Below, in pieces: positions 53,661 through 62,682 of a stretch of DNA of 64,000 nucleotides. A model generated the notes under the pieces. It saw nothing but the letters and a program-made list of their open reading frames with translations. It was not told the DNA's origin and ran no database searches. Origin of the DNA: Levilactobacillus brevis ATCC 14869 = DSM 20054 (GTDB taxonomy: Bacteria > Bacillota > Bacilli > Lactobacillales > Lactobacillaceae); contig NZ_AZCP01000003.1 of the NCBI RefSeq assembly GCF_001433855.1, forward strand, positions 304,239 to 368,238, written 5' to 3'. The position numbers and the translations under genes are program-made. Numbering within the stretch: position 1 is the first letter of the stretch; every line of letters starts with the position of its first letter.

Positions 53661-53827
53661 CTGCCCTTTGGTCGCAGCAAATGGGCTGGAACGTACCGGA
53701 CACGACTTTAAGCCAAGCAGATCACTTGTCTTAAAGCTCGGTCTTATCCTAAGCGCACCAAGGACGCGCACAAAGGATAACGACGGTACTGAGCCCATTT
53801 GCCACTTCCCGTCGGGCTATGGTGGTG
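53661..53827. repeat. Dispersed structured repeat, copy B
   Basis: Full copy of the element at 4463-4628. The outer stem is perfect here: GCAAATGGGCT (53677-53687) with AGCCCATTTGC (53792-53802). The inner hairpins CTTTAAG/CTTAAAG and TTATCCTAAGCGC/GCGCACAAAGGATAA also form. The rest of the gap to 54006 holds no gene I can support. Confidence 0.78.
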
Positions 53828-54006
53828 TAGCGTGGTCACGTTGGTTGGTCCAACTATGATTATTACTGTAGAGATATTGGACAGTGTTAGCTTGAAACCA
53901 CATTGACTGTTGCCAAGGGCCCAACAAGGCGGGTACCCAGCAGTAGGCGTTTAAGTGCTGGCATAGGATAGAAGTTATTAGGAATTTTGGAGGGTTAACA
54001 AAGGGG

Positions 54007-54705
54007 ATGGCTAACATGGCAGAAACTACGCGACAGTTTCGCCCCGTTACAGCGACGATTCTGACCTTAGGCGCAACCCTAGTAATGGGGATGATTGATG
54101 CGGATACGTTTCTTAATCATGGCGCGGTTTTCGTCAGCGCCCAAACGGGTAACCTGGTTGTGTTTGCGGTTAAGCTAATTGAACATGGCTGGGGCGCCGC
54201 GTGGGTCAACGTGCCCGTTTGGATCGGTTATTTTCTGGGGTGTTTTGGCGCGCAGGGCTTGAGTGAACACTTAGGTCGCGGCAATAATCGGCGTCAAATG
54301 CGGTGGTTGATGGTATTAGACGTTGGTGCGTACGTAATTTTAGCGAGCCTGCAACAGACACTGCCGACCATGTGGTTAATCTTTTTTCTAGGGATTGTAG
54401 CTGGCTATGAGCTGACTGTCTTTCGGCAGGTCGGTGGCCTAGGAATCAACAACGGCATTATGACGGGCAATACCAAAAATCTGGCAACCAGTACCTATCG
54501 GGCGTGGATTGTCGGGGATCAATCTGCCCGTCAGCGTCAAATCCGTTTGGCTGGCGTTCTCTTGATTTTTATTGTCGGATGTGGCGTTGGCGCGCGTTTA
54601 GCGATGTTGACGCCCCATGGCGTACTCTGGATTGCGACGGCTGTTAAGGCGATTTTACTGGCTTGGTTGTTCCTGCCCGTAGCGATGGAAAAGCCTGTAA
54701 GATAG
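54007..54705 (+). CDS. DUF1275 (YoaK-like) membrane protein
   Basis: 232 residues, about six membrane segments, with GMIDADTFLNHGAVFVSAQTGNLVVFAVKLIEHG and AGYELTVFRQVGGLGINNGIMTGNTKNLATSTY as family motifs. It is a divergent relative of the protein at 14362. ATG 54007 lies 12 nt after GGAGGG; the ATG at 54016 has AAGGGG 9 nt upstream and is an equal alternative. Function unknown. Confidence 0.82.
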   Translation: MANMAETTRQFRPVTATILTLGATLVMGMIDADTFLNHGAVFVSAQTGNLVVFAVKLIEHGWGAAWVNVPVWIGYFLGCFGAQGLSEHLGRGNNRRQMRWLMVLDVGAYVILASLQQTLPTMWLIFFLGIVAGYELTVFRQVGGLGINNGIMTGNTKNLATSTYRAWIVGDQSARQRQIRLAGVLLIFIVGCGVGARLAMLTPHGVLWIATAVKAILLAWLFLPVAMEKPVR

Positions 54706-54822
54706 TTGGTTGGGTTGTGGCTAGAAATAGCGTATAATTAACAAGATAAGTGGCCCTCTAAGTTGGGGATCACAAATGAAAATAACTTAATGACAGACTG
54801 AAATTTAAGGAGCACATTCAAA

Positions 54823-56430
54823 TTGTTAATCACAGGACTTATTATTGGCTGCCTGCTGATTGGCTTGGTAATTGGGTACGTGGTGCGGCAACATCAGCAT
54901 CGTCAAGAACTGTTAGCGGTACAAAAACAAGCCCGCGACATCATTGCTTCGGCAACGGCTGAGACTCAGCAAAAGATTGCGAAGCTGACGGCCGACAGTC
55001 GGCGTGAGACGCTTACTTACCAACAATCAGTGAAGGATGAATTAGCCGAGCAAACAAGTGATATCGCAGTTCGCGAACAGCGGCGTCAACAACGTGAACA
55101 GTTATTGGGCCAAATGGGCGTCCGGTTAGCTGACCAAACAGCGATGCTGGATGAACGAAGCCAGGCTAATCGCGATCAACGCCAAAAGATTCGCGACCTC
55201 AAGGCCCAGGCACTCCAGTTGCGGACTGACAGAGATGAGACGTTGGCTCAACAGGCAGGAATTGATGAACAAGCGGCTAAAGACCATGTGTTAGCCGATA
55301 CGGAGTTGGACTTGAAGCGTGATCGTGATGTTGAGATTAAAGCGTTGAATGATAATGCCGTCGCAAACGCGGAGAGGTGGGCCAAGGATGTGGTATTATC
55401 GGCCACTGAAAGTGGACCGCAAGACCTCCCTAAAGAACATTTGGAGCATACGGTGACGGTGCCTAACGGTGAAATTCGTAGTAAGATTATTGGCCGTGAT
55501 GGGCAACACATTCGCTTGTTAGAAACGCTCACGGGGACCGATTTAATCTTTGTGCCAGATGATAATACGACGTTGTTTATCAGTACCCATGATCCTATTC
55601 GGCGAGAAGTGGCCCGCGTGGCGTTGACCAATTTAGTGGCTAGTCGCCGGATTTCATCGAACCAGATTGAAACCCAAGTGGAAAATGCCCAACGTGATGT
55701 GAACCACAGTTTGTGGGAAACGGGTGAGCAGACCGTCAGCGGACTGCACGTTGGTTGGATGCACCCTGATTTGATGAAGCTAATTGGACGCCTCAAATAT
55801 CGGACTAGTTATGGTCAAAATGTGTTGTTGCACTCAATCGAGGTGGCCCAATTAACGGGAGCGATGGCAGCACGGTTAGGGTATAATACGCGTTTGGCGC
55901 GCCGAGCTGGCTTACTCCATGACCTTGGAAAAGCGATCGATCACGAAGTCGAGGGCACGCACGTGGAGATTGGAACGGAGTTTGCCCAGAAATATGGGGA
56001 AGATGACGTTGTGATTAATGCAATCGCTGCACACCATGGCGACGTCGAGAAGACCTCGCCACTGGCCGAACTAGTGGCGGCAGCGGATGCGATTTCTGGT
56101 GCACGACCGGGTGCACGGAGTGAGTCTGTCGAAGACTACATTAATCGATTGCGTGCGTTGGAGAAAATTGCCAACGACCAGTCTGGTGTGGCTGAAAGTT
56201 ACGCTATTCAGGCCGGTCGGGAACTTCGGATTATTGTTAAACCACAGGAGTTGGATGATACCGCCGCGGCCAATTTGACGCAGGAAGTGGCCCAACAGAT
56301 TGAATCGACGCTGACTTATCCAGGTAAGATCAAAGTTACCACGATTCGTAAGTCAACGGCAGTCGAGTATGTGGGCGATGAAAAGAAAAAGAAGAGCAAG
56401 AAGAAAAAGAAGAAAGCTGCCAATGCGTAG
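54823..56430 (+). CDS. rny: Ribonuclease Y, divergent form
   Basis: 535 residues. Membrane anchor (LITGLIIGCLLIGLVIGYVV), a coiled coil to about residue 185, KH domain (TVPNGEIRSKIIGRDGQHIRLLETLTG) and HD domain (AGLLHDLGKAIDHEVEGTHVEIG and AIAAHHGD). All catalytic residues remain. The enzyme starts bulk mRNA decay at the membrane. The C-terminus is a Lys-rich tail and many positions differ from canonical RNase Y, and there is no recA/cinA neighbour, so it may be a second copy. TTG start with AAGGAG 10 nt upstream. Confidence 0.88.
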   Translation: MLITGLIIGCLLIGLVIGYVVRQHQHRQELLAVQKQARDIIASATAETQQKIAKLTADSRRETLTYQQSVKDELAEQTSDIAVREQRRQQREQLLGQMGVRLADQTAMLDERSQANRDQRQKIRDLKAQALQLRTDRDETLAQQAGIDEQAAKDHVLADTELDLKRDRDVEIKALNDNAVANAERWAKDVVLSATESGPQDLPKEHLEHTVTVPNGEIRSKIIGRDGQHIRLLETLTGTDLIFVPDDNTTLFISTHDPIRREVARVALTNLVASRRISSNQIETQVENAQRDVNHSLWETGEQTVSGLHVGWMHPDLMKLIGRLKYRTSYGQNVLLHSIEVAQLTGAMAARLGYNTRLARRAGLLHDLGKAIDHEVEGTHVEIGTEFAQKYGEDDVVINAIAAHHGDVEKTSPLAELVAAADAISGARPGARSESVEDYINRLRALEKIANDQSGVAESYAIQAGRELRIIVKPQELDDTAAANLTQEVAQQIESTLTYPGKIKVTTIRKSTAVEYVGDEKKKKSKKKKKKAANA

Positions 56431-56438
56431 CGTATTTT

Positions 56439-56467
56439 AGGGTTATGGCGAAGGTCATAGCCCTTTT
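56439..56467 (+). terminator. Terminator of rny
   Basis: AGGGTTATG pairs with CATAGCCCT and is followed by TTTTTT. Confidence 0.7.
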
Positions 56468-56533
56468 TTATGCGAAATGGTGTTCGCTAAGCAACATCAG
56501 CGGTATCATAAAATGAGGAAAGGGGCGGTCACC

Positions 56534-57853
56534 ATGAAGCAAGGGTCATTATTTGAAAATAGTCAGCGTAATACGCCATTAGCTAGTCGGGTCCGTCCGC
56601 AAACGTTGGACCAGTTCGTGGGTCAGGCACATTTGTTAGGACCAGGTAAGATTTTACGTGAACTGATTGAAAATGATCAGGTGTCCTCCATGATCTTTTG
56701 GGGACCGCCGGGTGTGGGGAAAACAACGCTGGCTGAAATTATTGCCCGGCAAACGCAAGCCACCTTTCTGAGCTTTAGCGCGGTCGATAGTAGTATCAGT
56801 AAAATCAAAAAAATTATGCATCAGGCGGAAGCCGATCGGGAAATTGGCGAGCAGACGATTGTTTTCGTGGATGAAATTCATCGTTTCAATAAAGCGCAGC
56901 AGGATGCTTTTTTACCTTACGTTGAGCGGGGGAGTATTATCTTAATTGGTGCTACCACGGAGAATCCGTCGTTTGAAGTCAACTCAGCGTTGCTGTCACG
57001 GTGCAAGGTGTTCGTGTTAAAGGCGTTGGCAACGGCGGATATTGACCAGCTGTTGCGTAACGCTTTGACTAATCCAGCTGGATTTTCTGGCCGGGTGACC
57101 ATTGGTGATGCTGAGTTGCGGGCGATTGCTGAATTTGCCAACGGGGATGCGCGTATGGCGCTGAATACGTTAGAGATGGCCGTGTTGAATGGTGATAAGC
57201 AAGGCGATCAAGTCACGGTTACTCAGGCTGATTTGAAACAGCTGATTACCCAAAAGTTTGTGCTATATGACAAGACGGGTGAGGAGCACTACAATATTAT
57301 CTCGGCGTTACACAAGTCGATGCGCAATTCCGATCCGGATGCGGCAATTTATTGGTTGACGCGGATGCTTAGTGGCGGAGAAGATCCGCTGTATGTGGCG
57401 CGACGACTGGTGCGCTTTGCCAGTGAGGATATTGGGTTGGCCGACACGAACGCGTTAAATGTGGCCATCAATGTTTTTCAAGCCTGTCAATTTTTGGGGA
57501 TGCCAGAATGTAATGTGCACCTGGTCGAGGCAGTGACGTATTTGTCGCTGGCACCCAAATCCAATGCGATTTATAAAGCGAGTCAGGCGGCGCAAAAGGA
57601 TGTTCAGCAGACCCGTGATGAACCAGTTCCGCTACAATTGCGCAATGCGCCAACGAAGCTGATGAAAGACCTGGGTTATGGGGCAGATTATCAATATGCC
57701 CATGAGTCGGCCGCTAAATTGACGACGATGCAGACGTTGCCAGAAGCTTTGCGTGGTCACGTGTATTACGAACCAACCGAGCAAGGGCGTGAAGGCCGGT
57801 TCAAAGCCCGGTTGGCCGAGATTAAACGGTGGCAACAGCAACACCGTGATTAA
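56534..57853 (+). CDS. rarA: Replication-associated recombination ATPase RarA/MgsA
   Basis: 439 residues. ASRVRPQTLDQFVGQAHLLGPGK leads into Walker A GPPGVGKTTLAE, Walker B VFVDEIHRFNKAQQDAFLP, sensor IGATTENPSFEVNSALLSRC, then the C-terminal DPDAAIYWLTRML and RRLVRFASEDIGLAD of the MgsA type. It acts on stalled replication forks. ATG 56534 is set by AAAGGGGCGG and by homology; earlier frame residues are not conserved. Confidence 0.95.
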   Translation: MKQGSLFENSQRNTPLASRVRPQTLDQFVGQAHLLGPGKILRELIENDQVSSMIFWGPPGVGKTTLAEIIARQTQATFLSFSAVDSSISKIKKIMHQAEADREIGEQTIVFVDEIHRFNKAQQDAFLPYVERGSIILIGATTENPSFEVNSALLSRCKVFVLKALATADIDQLLRNALTNPAGFSGRVTIGDAELRAIAEFANGDARMALNTLEMAVLNGDKQGDQVTVTQADLKQLITQKFVLYDKTGEEHYNIISALHKSMRNSDPDAAIYWLTRMLSGGEDPLYVARRLVRFASEDIGLADTNALNVAINVFQACQFLGMPECNVHLVEAVTYLSLAPKSNAIYKASQAAQKDVQQTRDEPVPLQLRNAPTKLMKDLGYGADYQYAHESAAKLTTMQTLPEALRGHVYYEPTEQGREGRFKARLAEIKRWQQQHRD

Positions 57854-57871
57854 CTAAAGGAGGGTTCCACC

Positions 57872-58717
57872 ATGCAAACCGTTAAATTGAACAATGAGGT
57901 CACCATGCCCCAGCTAGGACTGGGCGTGTTTCAAGTCTGGGACCCAGCCGAAACGCAACAAACTGTGGAAACAGCCTTAGAATTGGGGTATCGTCTGATT
58001 GATACCGCGGCGGCCTACCATAACGAAACGGCAGTTGGCGCCGCGCTGGCTGCAAGCAAGGTGCCCCGTGAAGAGTTATTTGTGACCTCAAAATTATGGG
58101 TTCAAGATATGACCTATGCGGGCGCCCAACGCGGCGTGCGCGACTCATTGGCTAAGTTGGGGTTAGATTACTTAGATCTTTACCTGATTCATCAACCAAT
58201 TGGCGATGTTTATGGGGCGTGGCGCGCCTTAGAGGAACTGTATGAAGCCGGTAAAATTCGGGCGATTGGTGTCTCAAACTTCTCGCCGGCATTATTGGCG
58301 GCGTTCACCCATTTTAACCGTATTAAGCCAGCGGTTAACCAGATTCCCATCAACGTCTTCCAACCCCAAACGGCACCGGTGGATTATCTACAGGCCAATG
58401 GCATTCAGCCAGAAGCTTGGGGACCGTTTGCCGAGGGGCGGCATGACTTGTTTACCAATGAGGTTTTGACTAAGATTGGTCAGCGATACCATAAAACACC
58501 TGCTCAAGTGGCCATTCGCTGGTTAATTCAGCGGGGCGTGGTGGTTATTCCCAAGTCAACCCATGAGCAACGACTGCAAGAGAATTTAGAAGTGTTTGAT
58601 TTCGAATTGCTACCAGCTGATATGGTGGCAATTACTGAGTTAGAGATGCCACAGAACCATGTGCGGACCGCGGCTGACGTTGAGCGAATTCTCCAGATCA
58701 CGGTGCATGAAGATTAG
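57872..58717 (+). CDS. Aldo/keto reductase
   Basis: 281 residues. TIM barrel with the catalytic tetrad visible: Asp in LIDTAAAY, Tyr in AAYHNE, Lys in TSKLW and His in LIHQP; IPKSTHEQRLQENL binds NADPH. It reduces aldehydes or ketones to alcohols; substrate broad. AAAGGAGGG precedes the ATG and follows rarA by 18 bp. Confidence 0.92.
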   Translation: MQTVKLNNEVTMPQLGLGVFQVWDPAETQQTVETALELGYRLIDTAAAYHNETAVGAALAASKVPREELFVTSKLWVQDMTYAGAQRGVRDSLAKLGLDYLDLYLIHQPIGDVYGAWRALEELYEAGKIRAIGVSNFSPALLAAFTHFNRIKPAVNQIPINVFQPQTAPVDYLQANGIQPEAWGPFAEGRHDLFTNEVLTKIGQRYHKTPAQVAIRWLIQRGVVVIPKSTHEQRLQENLEVFDFELLPADMVAITELEMPQNHVRTAADVERILQITVHED

Positions 58718-58729
58718 ATTTAAAGAAAG

Positions 58730-58757
58730 CTGTCTGGTGTGAGCTGGGCAGTTTTTA
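58730..58757 (+). terminator. Terminator of the aldo/keto reductase gene
   Basis: GCTGTCTGG pairs with CTGGGCAGT (with G-U pairs) and ends in TTTTT. Confidence 0.5.
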
Positions 58758-58929
58758 AATCACTTAACCAAATCATTTCCTAAAACTGATTCACTTATTT
58801 AGAAAAATGCCGTAAAACGGTTGAATTTTAAGGAAGAGTAAGCGATACTGGAGTTGGTTGGTTCACTGAACCATGGTGCAAATAGTGTTACCGTTTGCAA
58901 AATGACGTTGGTCGGGATAGTTAGTAATT

Positions 58930-58958
58930 TTAGTTAGTTGGTTTTTTAGAACTACTAA
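58930..58958. promoter_or_regulatory. XylR/ROK-type operator candidate
   Basis: TTAGTTAGTT and AGAACTACTAA form an imperfect palindrome around a T-rich centre, in the form of XylR-type ROK operators, 49 bp upstream of the ROK gene. Confidence 0.45.
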
Positions 58959-59006
58959 CATTGAAATGACCGACTAGTAAATCAGAATTAATGAGGAGGG
59001 GATTTT

Positions 59007-60200
59007 ATGGTCCGTCGCAGTATGAATCGTAACCAATTGCACGATCAGAATTTAAAATTTGTGCTTCAACAAATTTTTAATAATCATCCCACCTCGCGGA
59101 TCGAGATTTCCCATCAGTTAAACCTTAATAAGTCCACGGTGTCATCACTGTATAATACCCTGATGGCCGATGGATACTTAACGGAGCTTGGCTTAGGAGA
59201 GGCCTCGAACGCGGGTGGTCGTAAGCCAACACTAATCGAAATTAATCGAAATTATGGGTTCACGTTAACGTTTGATCTGGGGTATCGCCACCTACATGCC
59301 TTAGTGACCTATCTGAATGGTCAGGTATGGAAGTATGATCGCATTGAGACTAAGGGACAATCCATCCATGAAATGATTGATCAAATCAATCACTACATTG
59401 CGGCCGTCCAAGCCGAAGATACGACCAGCCATGGCTTACTGGGGATCTGCTTTTCCATTCATGGAATCGTCATGGACAATCAGATCAAGACGTCGCCCTT
59501 TATTGATATGGATGGCATTGACTTGGAACAGGTCTTTTCTACCATGTATCAAGTGCCCGTGGTACTCGAAAATGAGGCCAACTTATCCGCCGTTTATGAG
59601 CGAGACTTCAATGGTGCCCGTGATTTGAATAGTACGGTTACCGTCAGCATTCACCGCGGGATTGGTGCCGGCATCATCCTCCAGCGTGAATTGTTTCGGG
59701 GTGAGCACGGCGATGCGGGTGAAATCGGGCAGACGGTCGTTAGCATTGAAATGGACGATGCGGGTGCCGGCCACCCGGTCCACGCGGAAGATATCAGTTC
59801 TGAGGATGCGATCATTCAGCAGTTAGAACAGAAAAAAGGAATTACAAATCTGGATCGTACACAACTAGTGGCCCTTTATCAAAAACAGGACGCTGATACG
59901 CTGGCCGTTTTGACTAAATTTACAACGGCAATTGGGGGCTTGATTTATAACCTCATGCGTAACTTGGACCCCGATGCGTTCTTTATTAACTCACCATTGG
60001 TCGAAGAAATTCCAACACTCTTGACGCAAATTCGAACGGTATATCAAAACTTAGCGCATAATGCATTGACCATTGATTTAACGCAAAATGCCCGATTAGC
60101 GACGGTTTTGGGTGGCTGTTCACTCATTACCCATCGCGCGCTAGGGTTGGATCATTATGAATTGAATTTTGAACGACCGGCTACTGAAACGACGGCTTAG
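59007..60200 (+). CDS. ROK family transcriptional regulator (NagC/XylR type)
   Basis: 397 residues. Winged-helix DNA-binding domain at residues 15-70 (FVLQQIFNNHPTSRIEISHQLNLNKSTVSSLYNTLMADGYL), then a ROK sugar-binding domain (TLTFDLGYRHLHALV, LENEANLSAVYE, HRGIGAGIILQRELFRGEHGDAGEIGQ). It would respond to a sugar such as xylose, but no sugar operon adjoins it, so the target lies elsewhere or is itself. GAGGAGGGG precedes the ATG. Confidence 0.88.
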   Translation: MVRRSMNRNQLHDQNLKFVLQQIFNNHPTSRIEISHQLNLNKSTVSSLYNTLMADGYLTELGLGEASNAGGRKPTLIEINRNYGFTLTFDLGYRHLHALVTYLNGQVWKYDRIETKGQSIHEMIDQINHYIAAVQAEDTTSHGLLGICFSIHGIVMDNQIKTSPFIDMDGIDLEQVFSTMYQVPVVLENEANLSAVYERDFNGARDLNSTVTVSIHRGIGAGIILQRELFRGEHGDAGEIGQTVVSIEMDDAGAGHPVHAEDISSEDAIIQQLEQKKGITNLDRTQLVALYQKQDADTLAVLTKFTTAIGGLIYNLMRNLDPDAFFINSPLVEEIPTLLTQIRTVYQNLAHNALTIDLTQNARLATVLGGCSLITHRALGLDHYELNFERPATETTA

Positions 60201-60206
60201 ATACCA

Positions 60207-60245
60207 AGACCCGACTTATCCTCGCGATGAGTGGGGCCTTTTTCG
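60207..60245 (+). terminator. Terminator of the ROK regulator gene
   Basis: GACCCGACTTATC pairs imperfectly with GATGAGTGGGGCC, followed by TTTTTC. Confidence 0.5.
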
Positions 60246-60285
60246 GTTATTTCCCGGGTTAATCGGTAATATTTTCGCAAAAGGC

Positions 60286-60316
60286 TTGCTAATGACGCGA
60301 CGTTACCTGGTATAAC
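60286..60316 (+). promoter_or_regulatory. MerR-type promoter (19-bp spacer)
   Basis: TTGCTA (60286-60291), 19 bp, TATAAC (60311-60316); the spacer region holds a partial palindrome (12 of 16). Suited to autoregulation by the MerR gene 22 bp downstream. Confidence 0.55.
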
Positions 60317-60337
60317 GAAGCTAAGGAGGTGAGATTC

Positions 60338-61063
60338 ATGTCAACTTATACGACCGGAGAACTGGCCAAACACGTGGGCGTTTCTGTCCGCACAATTCAG
60401 TACTATGATCAGCGGGGGTTACTCTCACCAATGACGACCGCCGGTGGTCGCCGTGAGTATACGGCCCAAGATGTTGACCGGCTACAGCTCATTTTAGTGT
60501 TAAAAGGTATGGGCCTGAAATTAGCGGCGATCAAGGATATTCTAAATAGTCCCAATGCGACTGATGTTTTACAATTGTTGCTGACAGAGCAGGTACAGCG
60601 TTTGCGTCAAGACCAGGCCGCGACAACGACCCAACTCAAGACGGTTATCGCAGTCCAAAAAGCGCTAGCTGTGTCGGGACCCTTTCCGCTCGAATCCATT
60701 CATGACATGGATCAGCTCATGACAAATCAACAGCGGTTACGTCAAGTTCATGGAAAACTAATTATTGGTGGACTAGTCATGGATGCCATTGAGGTAGCGG
60801 GGCTCGTATATGCATGGCTGACCGGTAACTGGTGGGTATTTGGCGGCGTCATGTTGCTCGCTTGTGGGGTAGCAGGATGGCTAACCTATCATTACTTTCA
60901 AGCGGTACGCTACTGCTGTCCCAACTGTCACACCGTTTTTCAACCACGATTTAAGCAGGCTTTCTGGGCCGGGCATCATCTACGGACGCGCAAATTAACG
61001 TGTCCGGCATGCGGAAAGACAACGTACTGTGTGGAAGTTACCGCTTCGCGAGAACAGGCGTAA
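60338..61063 (+). CDS. MerR family regulator with membrane segments and zinc-ribbon tail
   Basis: 241 residues. MerR helix-turn-helix (YTTGELAKHVGVSVRTIQYYDQRGLLSPMTTAGGRREYTAQDVDRL), a coiled coil, two membrane segments (GLVMDAIEVAGLVYAWL and VFGGVMLLACGVAGWLTYHY), then a cysteine-rich tail with CCPNC and CPACGK pairs, a zinc ribbon. A MerR protein fixed in the membrane suggests an envelope or metal signal. GTG 60329 overlaps AAGGAGG; ATG 60338 is used. Confidence 0.85.
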   Translation: MSTYTTGELAKHVGVSVRTIQYYDQRGLLSPMTTAGGRREYTAQDVDRLQLILVLKGMGLKLAAIKDILNSPNATDVLQLLLTEQVQRLRQDQAATTTQLKTVIAVQKALAVSGPFPLESIHDMDQLMTNQQRLRQVHGKLIIGGLVMDAIEVAGLVYAWLTGNWWVFGGVMLLACGVAGWLTYHYFQAVRYCCPNCHTVFQPRFKQAFWAGHHLRTRKLTCPACGKTTYCVEVTASREQA

Positions 61064-61065
61064 AA

Positions 61066-61105
61066 AATAATCAGCCATTCTTCTGATAAGAAATGGCTGA
61101 TTATT
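61066..61105. terminator. Bidirectional terminator
   Basis: AAATAATCAGCCATTC pairs with AATGGCTGATTATTT between convergent genes. Confidence 0.75.
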
Positions 61106-61960
61106 TTATTTATATTTGACTTCCAAACGACTCATCCAGTAACCCAGGGCAATGCCCAGTAGACCAGCAACGGCGCTTAGCCCCAGGGTTAACGGCGTTA
61201 CGCCAGCATAGGAGATACTCTCAGCAGCGTGTGGATTGGGAACCAGAATCAGAATGGTGCTGGCCACCACGATGCCCAAGATGAAGTGATACACCCGTGA
61301 ATGGAAGCGACGGATTAGATAGTCCATGGCTTTGGAAAAGAGCGCCATCGCTAGCACTGCGCCTAAGGCAATCGGTAAATAGACGCCCAGTAGGTTAAGC
61401 TGTTTAAAGCCAGTTAGCATGGGAGTAAAGAGACCTAAGATTAGGAGTAAGTTAGAGGGGCTTAACCCAGGAACTAAGACCCCCAGGGCAATTAAGGCGC
61501 CCGCCACGATGAAGCCGCCAAAGTTGGCGGGTAACGTGCCGAAGAGATCACTCATGAAGTATAAGAGCCCTCCACTGAGCAATAAGGTACCGAAAAACCA
61601 AGCCCAGTCAACGCCATCTCGGGGAGTGTGGGCGTTAGCGGTATGCATCAGGGCGGGCAACGTACCCACAATGGCTCCCGCGAAGCCCCACAGTACAATG
61701 ACTTGCCAATGAGCCAACAGATACTCCAGCGGTGCCGATAATAGCGCGACGCCCGCGATGCCGCCCAGACCAACCGGCACAAAGTACCAGAAATCACGAC
61801 GGAAATTTTGCCGAAAATGGGCCATGAAATTTAATAAACGTTCGTATAACCCTAAAATAGCGGCGAGCACGCCCCCGGAAACACCGGGAAGAATGAAGCC
61901 TAGGGCGATGATAACGCCTTTACAGAAACGCACGATGGGGTGATCTTGCCGATTAGTCAC
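61106..61960 (-). CDS. DUF368 family undecaprenyl-phosphate translocase (PopT-like)
   Basis: 284 residues with about eight to nine membrane segments. The family motif FCKGVIIALGFILPGVSGGVLAAILGLYERLL is at the N-terminus and GALIALGVLVPGLSPSNLLLILGLF repeats it later, as expected for the duplicated DUF368 fold. The family returns the polyprenyl-phosphate carrier to the inner leaflet for peptidoglycan and teichoic-acid synthesis. GTG start with AGGAGGAC upstream. Confidence 0.88.
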   Translation of the reverse strand: MTNRQDHPIVRFCKGVIIALGFILPGVSGGVLAAILGLYERLLNFMAHFRQNFRRDFWYFVPVGLGGIAGVALLSAPLEYLLAHWQVIVLWGFAGAIVGTLPALMHTANAHTPRDGVDWAWFFGTLLLSGGLLYFMSDLFGTLPANFGGFIVAGALIALGVLVPGLSPSNLLLILGLFTPMLTGFKQLNLLGVYLPIALGAVLAMALFSKAMDYLIRRFHSRVYHFILGIVVASTILILVPNPHAAESISYAGVTPLTLGLSAVAGLLGIALGYWMSRLEVKYK

Positions 61961-62077
61961 GAATAGGTCCTCCTCAAGGGCTAAGTTAGAGTCAGCTTAC
62001 CAAAAAAATTTATGCGCGACAAGCTTACTGCGCGTAAGGCTAGAATAATTTAAACTTTTGGGGCTTAAATAATTTCC

Positions 62078-62108
62078 TTGACCTGGAGTTGACTCCAGCT
62101 TGTATGCT
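62078..62108 (+). promoter_or_regulatory. MerR-regulated promoter with perfect operator
   Basis: TTGACC (62078-62083), exactly 19 bp, TATGCT (62103-62108). CTGGAGTTGACTCCAG (62083-62098), a perfect 7+2+7 palindrome, fills the spacer, as for MerR activators. Confidence 0.75.
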
Positions 62109-62140
62109 ACGAATATCAAATCTCAAGGAGGTTTTCATAT

Positions 62141-62647
62141 ATGAAAACAATCAATTGGCCGTCAATGTTTTTACCGGGTACCACAGATAACTTTGTCTCT
62201 AACGAAAAAATTGTAACGGGGGTTACCGTTGAACAACTGTGGGAAAAGCTGGTCGATAGTAGTCAGTGGGAAAACTATTATGATAATGCCGATCATATTG
62301 AGTTGCTAGATCACGCGGGGAGCCGATTGGCTTTTGGTGATCGATTTAACTTTCATACGTTCGGATTCCCTATCAATGCTCAGGTAATGGAGTTGGTTGC
62401 ACCGACTGATGGGGTAGCCCGCATTTCATGGCACGGCTGGCAAAAAGACGCGGCCGATGCAAACAATGACTTAGATGTGTACCATGCTTTTCTAATCGAG
62501 GCGTTGGCGGGTAAGCGTGTGCGGGTGCTGACGCAAGAGTCCCAGATTGGTCAACCAGCGGCAGATATGGCTAAGCAGACACCTAATCCTATGCTTAATG
62601 GTCATCAAGATTGGTTAGATGGGCTAGTACGTGCGGCGACTCGCTAA
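62141..62647 (+). CDS. SRPBCC (START-like) domain protein
   Basis: 168 residues. EKIVTGVTVEQLWEKLVDSSQWENYYDNADHIELLD and FGDRFNFHTFGFPINAQVMELVAP are typical of the START-like hydrophobic-ligand fold. Probably binds a small lipophilic compound; no catalytic signature. It lies under the MerR-type promoter and just ahead of the merR gene, so the two form an autoregulated operon. AAGGAGG precedes the ATG. Confidence 0.85.
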   Translation: MKTINWPSMFLPGTTDNFVSNEKIVTGVTVEQLWEKLVDSSQWENYYDNADHIELLDHAGSRLAFGDRFNFHTFGFPINAQVMELVAPTDGVARISWHGWQKDAADANNDLDVYHAFLIEALAGKRVRVLTQESQIGQPAADMAKQTPNPMLNGHQDWLDGLVRAATR

Positions 62648-62682
62648 TTCGTGATAAGCTAGTCGGCAAGGAGGGATGCACG

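Noticed and set aside
55248-55796. 182-codon minus-strand frame
   Set aside because: It is antisense to the RNase Y gene, whose protein is clearly conserved; no ribosome site.
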